Shown piece by piece: positions 1 to 11,644 of a stretch of 64,000 nt of DNA. Each line of letters begins with the position of its first letter. Position 1 is the stretch's first letter. The stretch covers positions 6,634,001 to 6,698,000 of the forward strand of contig OX387612.1 in the NCBI GenBank assembly GCA_947568835.1. Reading direction: 5' to 3'. The position numbers were made by a program, and so were the translations under genes. Source of the stretch: Protonemura montana (lineage: Eukaryota > Arthropoda > Insecta > Plecoptera > Nemouridae). The notes below the pieces were generated by a model. It saw only the letters and a list, made by a program, of their open reading frames with translations. It was not told where the DNA came from and made no database searches.

Positions 1-158
1 GTATACCTGACCCAGTACAGATTTGCTTAACTTTGGGTACCTCACAAGAACCGGTATTTTTAACACGCCAAACCGCTCGATGGTCACCAATCCAATACCT
101 GATCCAGCGCAGTGATGCTTAACGTCGGTGATTTAAACATTTTGTGCTTTGTACCAAC
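1..158 (-). repeat. 5S-derived SINE remnant in intron 3 of OR-A
   Basis: Contains reversed 5S rRNA-like blocks: gatgcttaacgtcggtga and cctgatccagcgcagtg at 90-137, and a second, more diverged block at 5-75. The same arrangement occurs just downstream of exon 3 in OR-B (about 6935-7075), so the insertion predates the A/B duplication. Confidence 0.6.
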
Positions 159-1997
159 CTTAGAATGTTGAATTGGCAGGTTGCCTGGATAATAATCACC
201 ATTAATGTCACGTCAAACAAGGCTACCGTAAATAGGTCTGCAAAACCCAGAATATATGTTATAAACATAAATCCAAACAGAAGGTAATACCATACGGTCT
301 GCTGTGTAAACCACAAGCTGAAAACCAGAAAATAAAAATATTTTCATAAAAAACTATGATAAAACGTTATTTTAAGCTAGGACATACCTTTTGGTTCTTA
401 TTGAAAGGGCCTCTAATTATCGTGACATGGAATATTGACACATAACACCTACTAGATTATCGCCAAATTCGATGTGGCGATGATCCCGTGATGGGAAGTT
501 AAATAAAATGTGGCGATATTCCACCGGACTATCAACGCCTTACACGTATCGTTTTGTCGCAAACATAGCGTCGGAAAAGGCCGCGGAAATTGATTTTCCA
601 GCAAAATCAGGATCGGAGAATTGTGGCAATCGTCCAGTAGGACCTATGTGACGATGTGGCGGTAATCAGCGTCTCCTCCAAAGACATGGCCATATAACTC
701 GACGTCTGACTACAGCTGGAAGATGATCACTAGTATGCAGAATCATATTTTTTTTGCTGTGATAACCCTTGTTTCTCCCACATTGTGTTGAACCACCCGC
801 ACGAGTTACTTGTTTTAGATTGCCATGACAACCCTTGTTTCACCCACCCATTACTATTACATTGTGATGAACTGACCAATGCCGGGCTCGGGTTACTTGT
901 TTTGCAACCCTTTTCCAGGGGTCTTCAAATTATCAATGATTGACTACGACATTTTTACGTTACAAAAGAAAGTTAAGCAAATAAAGACAGTTCACTTACT
1001 TCATTGGCAACAGAATTGTCTCAATCAACAAAGGAATGCTGCCAAAAATAGCCAACACATTTACTGTCAATACAGTGCCAAGCAGGAACTTTGACAATTT
1101 TCGACACAATTTTTCGCCCTCTTTTCTTAACTTTTCACACTCTTCGTCGTCATATCCAGATTCACTATTTAGCTCTTCAAAAGTGTCAAAAATCTTTGCG
1201 ACCCTATCTTTCCTTAGCGATAGCAAGCACATTTTTAAAACCACCATCAAGGCGGCGGACGCAAGAAAAATGGTTTTTGTTCTTTCATGAGGCTCATGCC
1301 AAAGCACGGGTAAAGCAAATGAGTGAAATGCAAAGATGATTAAGTTCCTGAAGATTTGAATTGAAACAAAATATGATCTGAAATATTTCCAGATTTTGCT
1401 TGGTACGTTGGTGTTTTCCGAAGGCCACAATCCTAGAAATCAAAGAAAAGCAAAAAATTTAAAAGACAATTAACAAACATCATTTATTCACTTATTATTG
1501 ATTGCATTTTTTTTGTGGATTTTTTTTAATTCTGTATATTTAATTAAAATACATTAAATTTGTTTTATTTAGGTACTTAGTCGGAAAATTATTTCGATTT
1601 ACAAGCTTAGTTAACGGATAGCTACTAGATGAAAAATGAGCAGAGATATGCATTGTTTTTTTTTATCCTCTTGTTTGATCAAGCAATTATATGTTACCAT
1701 TTCTTAACATCGTATATTTTGTGTAGTAAAATATTAAAAAATATATATTATATAAAAAGATAATTATCAAATTGAACTTCTCAACTGTACTTCCTTTTAT
1801 TGACAAACAACCCAACTAGAATAAAAGCCTCAACTCGATATTTTACAAAATTTATTAAACTAAAAGGCGGTGGCAAAGCTGTTGCTAAAATATTCACAGT
1901 AAATATTAACATTCTCACCAAAAAAGTGCAAAACCTCGTAGTTGAAATCAAGACACAGTTTATTTCTCGGTCTCTCAGACCGTGTTGACAGAGACAT
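159..1997 (-). CDS. Odorant receptor OR-A, 5' part (exons 1-3; rest lies off the left edge)
   Basis: Insect odorant receptor: a seven-transmembrane subunit of ligand-gated channels formed with Orco in sensory-neuron dendrites. Exons on the minus strand: exon 1 1997-1919 (79 nt), exon 2 1432-1000 (433 nt), exon 3 317-159 (159 nt). Donors read GTGAGA, GTAAGT and GTTGGT. Acceptors end TTTCTAG and TTTTCAG, and the phases join cleanly. Exon 1 encodes an N-terminus with CLDFNYEVLHFFG, exon 2 begins LWPSENTNVPSKIWKYFRSY and carries the first membrane segments, and exon 3 ends in TM4 with IIIQATCQFNILR. Closest relative is OR-B: exon sizes are identical and the introns also align. The nearest Met was chosen as start because it aligns with OR-B and OR-C; in-frame Met codons also lie upstream. 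Exons 4-8 must lie to the left. Family call is firm; function and ligand are unknown. Confidence 0.87.
780..905. repeat. About 1.5 degenerate copies of the 87-bp repeat (unexpanded locus)
   Basis: Intron 2 of OR-A carries one full and one partial copy of the motif with gggttacttgttttagattg and tgacaacccttgtttcaccc. At the same intron position OR-B has more than eight copies. Confidence 0.7.
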
Positions 1998-3301
1998 CGT
2001 TAAAATATTGTTACTATTTACAATCAAAGACATTTCTTCAAGACAAGAAGCAAATTTCAATAAGTTCTTGTTCTTGAAAGAGACATTGGCATACTGAAAC
2101 ATTTCTTAGGATATTAGGTATGTACATAAATAATGCAGATATCGATTTAAGTGGCCTTTTCAGCCTCGCTTATGTTAATAAGCTCTGTCGCAAGACTCAG
2201 TAACATATAGTTATGATGGATTTGTTGTATAGACCAATACTTTATGTAACAAAACGAAAAGGTTGCATGTACAGTTTGCCCCAAAAACGAACAACAAAAA
2301 CCCCTGGCCAGCCCGATGCGCCCTTTGTGGCGTTTTACCAAAATATATGTTGGGAATAAGTAAATCGGATTTCCAGCCATCCTATTGGCTGTGAAGCTCA
2401 CGCTCCGCCTCCATTGATTCTAATCTGCGAAATTTGTACCATAAATATCTTCAACTGTTTCCGAAGGAATGTATATGACAAACCACGCTATTATAAAAGA
2501 AACATTTTTGCACAACCAAGAAATATTGTTTTTGATTTAGAAGTATGGACAACCACTGCATAAACGTTTGTAATGGAGAGGAAAGATTGTTTTGTAAAAC
2601 AAAAAAGGTGTAAGCCGGTTTTGTTCTGTGCGAAATCTGATTATGATTGCAAACTAAACTTGTAAATTGCCAATTAAAAAAGCTGATAAAGGGTTGGCCG
2701 AGATCCTTTTTTGAACTGAAGGTCAATGAAAAAAAACTTAACCGTCATCTTCATCATCATCAGATTGCGTTTCAGAACCCGTTTGCCATTCCCAGTAAAT
2801 ATATGGTGCTATATAATATGTTTATTACTTTTCTTAAACTTAATTTATCAAACGCTGTAAGAGCATGCTACACTGGTGCTAATTAATATGTTATTAAGAA
2901 AACTGTTTACAAATCTTCAAAACGATTGACAAAGTGATCGACAATATCTTGTAAAGAAATATCTTGAGGAGGAATGCGCCAAGATTGGCTGCAATCTTCA
3001 AAGCATACAGAGGCATGGCAAGAAATCGAAGGAAGATTGGAAAAAGACAACTATAAGAGTAGGAAAGACAACTGTCATAAGATAAAGGGGAAAAGGCTTG
3101 AAAGAAAGGTTAAAAACACGGACACATTGGTGGACAGATAGGCTGTCTCAGAATGCATTTGTGACTATGAAATCATGTAAATTATTTAGAAATTAAGTGT
3201 TAGAAAAAAGTAAGTTTTAAGTATTATTAATCACCGTGAGATATGCCACCAAATTTATAAAAATTCTAAGCATGTAATAAATTTTCATTCATTCATTCAA
3301 T
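1998..3301. other. Spacer between OR-A and OR-B with a probable LINE 3' remnant
   Basis: No gene recognised. From about 2890 to 3300 the plus strand reads like the end of a non-LTR retrotransposon: fragmentary basic coding sequence, then AATAAA near 3276 and a short (CATT)n tail at 3284-3298, directly abutting the OR-B stop codon. The rest is AT-rich with no coding signal. Confidence 0.4.
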
Positions 3302-6300
3302 TCAGAATCGTGGTTCATTTATTTTCTTCCCGTTCATGACGTTGAGTGACATATTGTGAATGTAGTACACAGCTCGCATTGCCTGTAATTAAAAACACTT
3401 GATAATTGAACGTAACGACAAGTCATGCTTGGATACAAGCTTGATCCATTTCTGAGAAATATATTAAAATTGTAAAATGCATTATTTTGTTTGGTAAAAA
3501 CATGTTGTACCGCTTTGAAGGTTGGCAACGATAAGGGTATTCCCATTCCTCGGATGACGATCGGTTTCAAGGTCCTTGTTAGAATTATCCGTAAGGAACG
3601 TTTAAATCCTTCCGTAGCATCAACCCAGTCGCAAGCGTACGCAGCGTCGCGGACTTTTGAACTCTTGAATAAAAAAACACAGATTGAAATAAAAATCTCT
3701 TCGAATAATGACAACAGCTGAGTGCCGCAGGGCCCGTTGTCAAATCCGCACGTCGTAAAACCCCACGAACCAAGAAATCAATATATATATATTTTTTTTT
3801 ATTTATTTAAAAGCAACAAGAAAGTCTTAGGTAAAAACTTAGATTTGAAGTCTCTGCCAAAGTATGTTTAGTGATGCTTACCATTTCGCTGAGATTGTCA
3901 CAGACGATGCAAAGGACCAAAAGCTCGCTGGTGCCTCCTACCATGAAGATTCCAGCCATCATAAGAGTATCGAATTCTCCGCCCCTTTTGCTCTGAAATA
4001 ATAACAATTGCACATTAAAAGTTGAGATTTAACGAGATAAGGCTAAAAATCTTTAAACTGATGTTAATAAAAACATGTGAATTCTTTACAATCTAGCTAA
4101 AATAAAAATAAAAAAAACCAAATAACGATTTCCGTTTACTTCCATTTGTATTTATCCATGGGTGGGATCATGTTACTTTTTCGTAAGCGATCTCGCAAGC
4201 TATCTTGATCAATTTCAGGGTTAAAACACGGGATTTCTCGAGATAACGTGCGAGATCTCTAGTTATAAAAAGTTATATTTGCCATCGGTAAAAAGGTCGC
4301 AGATTTGCTTCTAGAAAATAAAAAATAAGCAAAAGAAAAATTCTTAAAGATGTACTTTTTTAATCTTTTTTCAATTAACTAGATAATTTTTAAAATCTTT
4401 CATCTATTTATTAGCTCTGTTCAACAAAAAGCATGTGAATTTTGCTCCATGTCGATATGCAACCTACAGTCTAGCCCGTGAGAGAAGATACCAGCTCAAG
4501 GACTGTCCCCTGCATTGCTACAGTCTAGCCCGTGAGAGAAGATACCAGACCAAGGACTGTCCCCTGCATTGCTACAGTCTAGTCCGTGAAAGAAGATACC
4601 AAAACAAGGATTGTCCTTTGCATTGCTACAGTCTAGCCGATGAGAGAAGATACCAGCACCAGAGCTGTCCCCAGCATTGCTACAGTCTAGTCCATGAGAT
4701 AAGTTACCAGCTCAAAAACTGCCCCCCAGCATTGCTACAGTCTAGCCGATGAGAGAAGATACTAGCACAAGGACTGTCCCCAGCATTTCTACAGTCTAGC
4801 CGATGAGAGAAGATACCAGCACAAGGACTGCCCCCTGCATTGCTACAGTCTAGCCCGTGAGAGAAGATACCAGCACAAGGACTGTTCCCTGCATTGCTAC
4901 AGTCAAGCTCGTGAGAGAAGATACCAGCACCAGAGCTGTCCCCAGCATTGCTACAGTCTAGTCCATGAGAGAAGTTAGCAGCTCAAAAACTGCCCCCCAG
5001 CATTGCTACAGTCTAGCCCATGAGAGAAGATACCAGCACAAGGACTGCCCCCCAGCATTGCTACAGTCTAGCCCGTGAGAGAAGATACCAGCACAAGGAC
5101 TGTCCCCTGCATTGCTACAGTCTAGCCCGTGAGAGAAGATACCAGCACAAGGACTGTCCCCTGCATTGCTACAGTCTAGCCCATGAGAGAAGATACCAGC
5201 ACAAGGACTGCCCCCCAGCATTGCTACAGTCTAGCCCGTGAGAGAAGATACCAGCACAAGGACTGTCCCCTGCATTGCTACAGTCTAGCCCGTGAGAGAA
5301 GATACCAGCACAAGGACTGTCCCCTGCATTGCTACAGTCTAGCCCATGAGAGAAGATACCAGCACAAGGACTGCCCCCCAGCATTGCTACAGTCTAGCCC
5401 GTGAGAGAAGATACCAGCACAAGGACTGTCCCCTGCATTGCTACAGTCTAGCCCGTGAGAGAAGATACCAGCACAAGGACTGTCCCCTGCATTGCTACAG
5501 TCTAGCCCATGAGAGAAGATACCAGCACTAGAACTGTCCCCGGTAATGCTACAGTCTAGCCCGTGAGAGAAGATACCAGCACAAGGACTGTCCCCTGCAT
5601 TGCTACAGTCTAGCCCATGAGAGAAGATACCAGCACAAGGACTGTCCCCTGCATTGCTGCAGTCTAGCCCGTGAGAGAAGATACCAGCACAAGGACTGTT
5701 CCCTGCATTGCTACAGTCAAGCTCGTGAGAGAAGATACCAGCACCAGAGCTGTCCCCAGCATTGCTACAGTCTAGTCCATGAGAGAAGTTAGCAGCTCAA
5801 AAACTGCCCCCCAGCATTGCTACAGTCTAGCCCATGAGAGAAGATACCAGCACAAGGACTGCCCCCCAGCATTGCTACAGTCTAGCCCGTGAGAGAAGAT
5901 ACCAGCACAAGGACTGTCCCCTGCATTGCTACAGTCTAGCCCGTGAGAGAAGATACCAGCACAAGGACTGTCCCCTGCATTTCTACAGTCTAGCCCATGA
6001 GAGAAGATACCAGCACTAGAACTGTCCCCGGTAATGCTACAGTCTAGCCCGTGAGAGAAGATACCAGCACAAGGACTGTCCCCTGCATTGCTACAGTCTA
6101 GCCCATGAGAGAAGATACCAGCACAAGGACTGTCCCCTGCATTGCTACAGTCTAGCCCATGAGAGAAGATACCAGCAAAAGAACTGTCCCCGGTAATGCT
6201 ACAGTCTAGCCGCAATCTCCAAAAACACTTGAGTAATACAGTAACACTTACGACAAATGTGCTAATAAACAACGCTAAGATGGCCAGTACCCCCGTAAAT

Positions 6301-9300
6301 AGACACTGGAACGCACAGCAGGGATCAAAAGTGTGTTGAATTTCCGAACAACACCTAAAGAAAAGGTCACGAAAATCAAAATCACAATTTCCATTTAACT
6401 TTTGATAGCAAAAATTGTTTCACACAATAACACAGCCATGCGGTAGATCTGTACAGAGTTAAGACTTAAAAAACAATCTTACTTTATAAGAATCTCGTGG
6501 TGTTTTACACAATTTACAACATATTTTTCCATCTCCACCTCAGACGTGTTTTCCATTTGATTTAAAACGGTCGCAGATTCATCCATTGTGTTTTCATTTT
6601 CAAACGTCTCAAGATGTATTTCGTCAAGCACAACGTTTAAAAGGTTTTTACTGTTTGGTCGTATCAGATGGTCACAACTTACTTTAGCCTCCTGCATCTT
6701 TGGTCGAATCAGACATTTATTTTCAACAATTTTTCTAATGTTTTCTAATTTATATCTGAAATAATGATAAAATACACGTCATTTTACGATGTGGTGCAAT
6801 GAATAAACACAATGATTCCCATTCTATTCCGCTCCATCGAGAGGTTGATAAGCAACGCGAAAAGGACTTGCACCATTTGCAATTTTAGCAACTGTTTTTA
6901 GAATTGCTCTTGCTGATAGTATGATGGTAACTCATCCTATACCTGACCCAGTGCAGAGTTGCTTCACTTTAGGTATCTTACAATAACCGGTGTTTTTAAC
7001 ACGCCAAACCACTCGGTGGTCACCAATCCATTACCTGTTCAATAACTGAGCGCAGTGTTGCTTAACGTCGGTGATTTAAACATTTTGTGCATTGTACCAA
7101 CCTTAGAATGTTGAATTGGCAGGTTGCCTGGATTAAAATCACCGTTAATGTCACGTCAGCCAAGGTTACCAAAAATATGTCCGCGAAACTCAGAAGAAAT
7201 GATATAAACGTAAATCCAAACAGTAGGTAATACCATACGGTCTTCTGTGTAAACCACAAGCTGAAAACCAGAAAATAAAAATATTATTAAAAGAAAACTA
7301 GGATAAATGTTTTTTTTTAAGCTAGAACAAAACTTTTGGCTCTTATTGAAAGAGCCTCTGATTATCGTCATTTAAACCCTACTGGGTTATCGCCAAATTC
7401 GATGTGGCGATATTTTTCCGGACTATCACGGTCTTGCACGTATCGTGGTGTCGCAAACATGGCGTCGGAAAAGCCATGGAAATTGATTTTCCAGCGAAAT
7501 CAGGGACAAAGAAATTTGGCGATCGTGCCGCATGTGGCGAATGTGGCGATGCCGAGTACGGGTTACTTGTTTTAGATTGCCATGACAACCCCTGTTTTAC
7601 CCACCCATTACTATTACATTGTGATGAACTGCCCGATGCCGAGCACGGGTTACTTGTTTTAGATTGTCATGACAACCCCTGTTTCACCAACCCATTACTA
7701 TTACATTGTGATGAACTGCCCGATGCCGGGCACGGGTTACTTGTTTTAAGATTGCCATGACAACCCTTGTTTCACCCACCTATTACTATTACATTGTGAT
7801 GAACTGTCCGATGCCGGGCACGGGTTACTTGTTTTAGATTGCCATGACAATTCTTGTTTCACCCACCCATTACTATTACATTGTGATGAACTGCCCGATG
7901 CCGGGCACGGGTAACTTGTTTTAGATTGCCATGACAATTCTTGTTTCACCCACCCATTACTATTACATTGTGATGAACTGCCCGATGCCGGGCACGGGTA
8001 ACTTGTTTTAGATTGCCATGACAATTCTTGTTTCACCCACCCATTACTATTACATTGTGATGAACTGCCCGATGCCGGGCACGGGTAACTTGTTTTAGAT
8101 TGCCATGACAACCCTTGTTTCACCCACCCATTACATTGTGAAGAACTACCCGATGCCGGGCACGGGTTACTTGTTTTAGATTGCCATGACAACCCTTGTT
8201 TCACCCACCCATTACTAAAACATTATGAAGAACTACCCGATGCTGGGCACGGGTTACTTGCTTTGCAATCCTTTTCAAGGGGTTCGCAAATTATCAAAGA
8301 TTAACTCCGACATTTTTACGTTACAAAAGAAAGTTAAGCAAATAAAGACAGTTCACTTACTTCATCGGCAACAGAATTGTCTCAATCAACAAAGGAATGC
8401 TGCCAAAAAGAGCCAACACATTTACTGTCAATGCAGTACCAAGCATAAACTTTGACAATTTTCGACACAATTTTTCGCCCTTTTTTCTTAACTTTTCACA
8501 CTCTTCGTCGACATAGCCAGATTCACTATTTAGCTCTTCAAAAGTGTCAAAAATCTTTGCGACCCTCTCTTTCCTTAGCGATAGCACGCACATTTTTATA
8601 ATCACCATGAAGGAGGCGGACGCAAGAAAAACGGTTTTTGTTCTTTCATGCGGCTCATGCCAAAGCACGGGCAAAGCAAATGAGTGAAACGCAAAGACGA
8701 ATATGTTTCTGAAGATTTGAATTGAAACAAAATATGATCTGAAATATTTCCAGATTTTGCTTGGTACGTTGGTGTTTTCCGAAGGCCACAATCCTAGGAA
8801 TAAAAGAAAAGCAAAAAATATAAAAATACAATTATCAAACATAATTTATTTCATTATTTCACGGATTATTATTTTTTAATTCAGGTTATTTATTAAAAAA
8901 AATAATTTCAGTCCTTCTAAGTCGCAAAAGTATTTTGGTCTACAAGCTTAGTTGACGGATAGTTACAATATGTAAAATGAAGAAAAGATATACATTTTTT
9001 TTTTCGAATTCTCTTGTTTGGTCTATCTTTTATATGTTTAAATTTCTAAGTATCTAATATTTTGTACAATAAAATATATTGAAATGATATAAAATAATAA
9101 TACGACTAGCAGTACCCGCTGCCTACGGCCGCTTTAGATTTTGAGAATGTGGGCATTTTTGTTTAAATGGGACCACAACCAAAAGAACCATGGAATACCA
9201 TACAGTACCCCCGTTTGTTTTGTTTGAAATTTGCCCCTTATGTCACTTGGGGTCACTGCATTGTGGAAACTCTGTGAATTCCAAAGTGACCACGATGACA

Positions 9301-9533
9301 ATTAGTAATTACTGAACTTAGTAACTGTACTTATGTTTATAAAAAATCCAACTAGAATAAAACCCCCAACTCGATATTTTACAAAATTTATTAAACTTGA
9401 CGGTGGTGGCAAAGCTGTTGCTAAAATAATCACAATAAATGTAAACATCCTCACCAAAAAACTGCAAGACCTCGTAGTTCAAATCAAGGCACCTTTTCTT
9501 TCTCGGTGTCTTAGACCGTGTTGACAGAAACAT
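3302..9533 (-). CDS. Odorant receptor OR-B, complete, 8 exons, 463 aa
   Basis: Insect odorant receptor (7tm_6 family), an odour-detecting membrane subunit. Exons: 9533-9455 (79), 8793-8361 (433), 7260-7102 (159), 6755-6483 (273), 6354-6252 (103), 3992-3882 (111), 3663-3511 (153), 3382-3302 (81, ends TGA). All donors are GT, all acceptors AG, and the phases close to 1,392 nt without a stop. Landmarks: exon 1 CLDLNYEVLQFFG; exon 2 LWPSENTNVPSKIWKYFRSY; exon 3 ends TM4 with QATCQFNILR; exon 4 is a long acidic intracellular loop ending VNCVKHHEILIK; exon 5 is around TM5; exon 6 holds TM6; exon 7 has the conserved VRDAAYACDW and GFKRSLRIIL; exon 8 is TM7 with AMRAVYYIHNMSLNVMNG. Intron 5 carries a 54-bp minisatellite and intron 2 an 87-bp one. 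An upstream in-frame Met would add 11 residues. No pseudogene signs are seen. Confidence 0.92.
4455..6212. repeat. 54-bp minisatellite, about 32 copies, in intron 5 of OR-B
   Basis: Unit begins gctacagtctagcccgtgag and continues agaagataccagcacaagga, then ctgtcccctgcatt. Units are 54 bp, with a 55-bp variant reading cccccagcatt. In the middle, three units (54+54+55) form a 163-bp higher-order repeat: near-identical blocks start near 5020, 5183 and 5346, and a related block at 5834. The array ends about 40 bp from the exon 5 donor. Because 54 is a multiple of three, long meaningless reading frames run through it on both strands. Confidence 0.95.
6800..7080 (-). repeat. 5S-derived SINE remnant in intron 3 of OR-B
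   Basis: Includes the reversed body fragment ccatcgagaggttgataagc at 6837-6856 and two reversed 5S-like heads (gcagagttgcttcactttag; gcgcagtgttgcttaacgtc). It corresponds to the remnant at 1-158 in OR-A. Confidence 0.65.
7540..8275. repeat. 87-bp minisatellite, about 8 copies, in intron 2 of OR-B
   Basis: Unit contains gatgaactgcccgatgccgg, gcacgggttacttgttttag, attgccatgacaa and a cacccattactattacattg segment. The spacing between successive gatgaactg motifs is 87, 88, 87 bp and so on. Copies vary by point changes and one shorter copy near 8130. The orthologous intron of OR-A has only 1-2 copies. Confidence 0.93.
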
Positions 9534-9930
9534 TGATATCATATTGTTAAAATTGACCATCATTATAATTTCTTTCAGGCAAGAAGCAAATTGTGAGTAT
9601 AACCGATCTTGAAACAGACATTCACCGACTAGTACTTTTCTTGAGGTGTTACATCAACACTAGATATCGATTCAAGTGGCCTTGTCACGAATAAAATATT
9701 CAAATTTTATTTAAATAATTTCAGACACCTTTCCTTGGCAATGCACCGTTATAAAACTACAAACGAACTGAAGGTTATGATAGAAATCGATCAGGTATTT
9801 TATTTTCTGTTTTTATATTAATGTAATTTTTCCAACCGCACTGATTTGTATACCTATAGCGTCTCCGGAAAACACTTGGTGTATCCAAATAGCTACCCCA
9901 GCGCTCCCCGTGTGTGCACTGGGAGCGATC
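9534..9930. other. Upstream flank of OR-B
   Basis: About 400 bp between the OR-B start codon and the 43-bp array. The OR-B promoter must lie here or within or beyond the array, but no core element can be named with confidence. No coding signal. Confidence 0.3.
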
Positions 9931-9934
9931 TGCG

Positions 9935-10435
9935 TGTTCGACTTGGCATGTGACTCTGCCCCAGTGCAACTTTCACGTGTTCGACTGGGCATGTGACTCT
10001 GTCCCAGTGCAACTTTCACGTGTTCAACTGGGCATGTGACTCTGTCCCAGTGCAACTTTCACGTGTTCGACTGGGCATGTGACTCTGTCCCAGTGCAACT
10101 TTCACGTGTTCGACTGGGCATGTGACTCTGTCCCAGTGCAACTTTCACGTGTTTGACTGGGCATGTGACTCTGCCCCAGTGTAACTTTCACGTGTTCGAC
10201 TGGGCATGTGACTCTGTCCCAGTGCAACTTTCACGTGTTCGACTGGGCATGTGACTCTGCCCCAGTGCAACTTTCACGTGTTTGACTGGGCATGTGACTC
10301 TGCCCCAGTGCAACTTTCACGTGTTCGACTGGGCATGTGACTCTGTCCCAGTGCAACTTTCACGTGTTCGACTGGGCATGTGACTCTGCCCCAGTGCAAC
10401 TTTCACGTGTTCGACTGGGCATGCGACTCTGTTCA
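9935..10435. repeat. 43-bp minisatellite, about 11 copies, between OR-B and OR-C
   Basis: Unit: cccagtgcaactttcacgtg followed by ttcgactgggcatgtgactctgt (positions shift by exactly 43, for example 9961 to 10004). Every unit holds a palindromic E-box CACGTG. The same satellite recurs in reverse orientation at 12625-13507 and in this orientation at 30617-31097. Confidence 0.95.
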
Positions 10436-11327
10436 AAAGATCATCGGATGTTAAGATAAAAAAATTACTTTTTGGTCGTTCCATTGGCCGTCTTTAAGCA
10501 GTAATCTTTTTCACCGAACATTTTAAAACTGGGCTTCAAAACTGTCTTTAAAAAGTTCCCAAAACTCAACAACTTGTGATAGCTTAAAATGAAATATTTG
10601 AATTTTATTACTAAAAACTTATTCCTAAATTAAGTTAAATAAACTGTTCTCACCGGAAAAGTTTTAAATCTCGTAATTAAAGTTCAAAAATCTTTTCTTT
10701 CTGCGCGTACCATAACTTTTAAATAGAGGAACTTTTAAATCTGGAGTTTCGGCAAAAATTGTGTTTACTTCACTGCTAGTTTGACCTTGACATGTTGCAT
10801 TAGACGTTATTGATAAAAGTGACCTTGTTTACTGAATGGAAACAATTTTCAGTTCGTTTTGTCACATTTTCAGTCGATATCCTTATACTTTGGAAGTGTC
10901 TTGTTCACAATTCAACTCTTCAAAATAAAAATAATTTATTTTTAAGCCCTGAAACTCGACAAGTATATTTTTTGTTGATATATCACATGAAATATTGCAA
11001 ATGTTTGCCGAAAATATTTCTTAGAATCCCGTGTATTCGGGATTGTACTCATAAAATATTTGTAAATTGGTATGTGTCAACAATTGTGTCTTTAGTCGAA
11101 AGTTTACCAACATGTATCTTAAAGTTTCTAAAGGAACACGACACCGAAAACGCAACACAAATCTTTTGTCTCGCCGCATGATTTATAAAATATATCTTTT
11201 TATTGATTTTGTTGCAGGTCGATAAATACATTCTTATTGTATTGCATTAAAAATATATTTGTACAACAAAAAAATGTATTTTTCTGTCCAACGCTACATT
11301 TTATTAACTTATTGTGAAACGACAGTG
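10436..11327. other. Spacer without recognisable gene
   Basis: AT-rich. One open frame at 10810-11181 on the plus strand has no recognisable domain and no family similarity that I can see. Nothing else is supported. Confidence 0.3.
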
Positions 11328-11640
11328 GCATCAATGACGTAAGAAAGTCAAAAAGCCAACGTTACTGTTAAACTTTCTGCTGAGCAGCCGGCAACACGTG
11401 GTAACGGTAGGTGCCACCCGATGGCGCTTGTTGCTGAACAAACGAGGCCGGCAACACGTGGTAACGGTAGTTGCCACCCGATGGCGTTGCAGTCGTCTTT
11501 TTTAACAAACCCTATCTGTTAAATAACAACGACTCAAAATATCGACACATATAAATGTATATATATTTATCAATTGTTGAGGTAAGCATTATTAAAGATA
11601 AAAATATCCAGCCTGAAATGCGAGAAATAACGATATGTCG
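11328..11640. repeat. Dispersed repeat family X, copy with duplicated core
   Basis: The core ggccggcaacacgtggtaac ... ccacccgatggcg occurs twice, at about 11388-11437 and 11447-11500. This core, with flanks including atatgtttatcaatcgttga and a segment like tttgagactggtttacgctc, is found at about eight places in the window. The copy abuts the 3' end of OR-C. Confidence 0.7.
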
Positions 11641-11644
11641 TAGC

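Noticed and set aside
4455..6212. CRISPR-like array
   Set aside because: Contiguous degenerate tandem repeats with no unique spacers, in an insect intron. The same reasoning applies to the 87-, 63-, 43- and 70-bp arrays.
4435..6272. Long open frames with HCYSLARERRYQHKDCPL-type and CAGIFSHGLDCSNAGDSP-type repeats as repeat proteins
   Set aside because: They are translations of a 54-bp minisatellite in an intron of OR-B. They arise on both strands, shift frame at the 55-bp units and have no start, splice or terminal domain context.
10810..11181. Plus-strand open frame of 123 codons as a gene
   Set aside because: No recognisable domain, AT-rich composition like the spacer, no splice context, and antisense to the receptor cluster.
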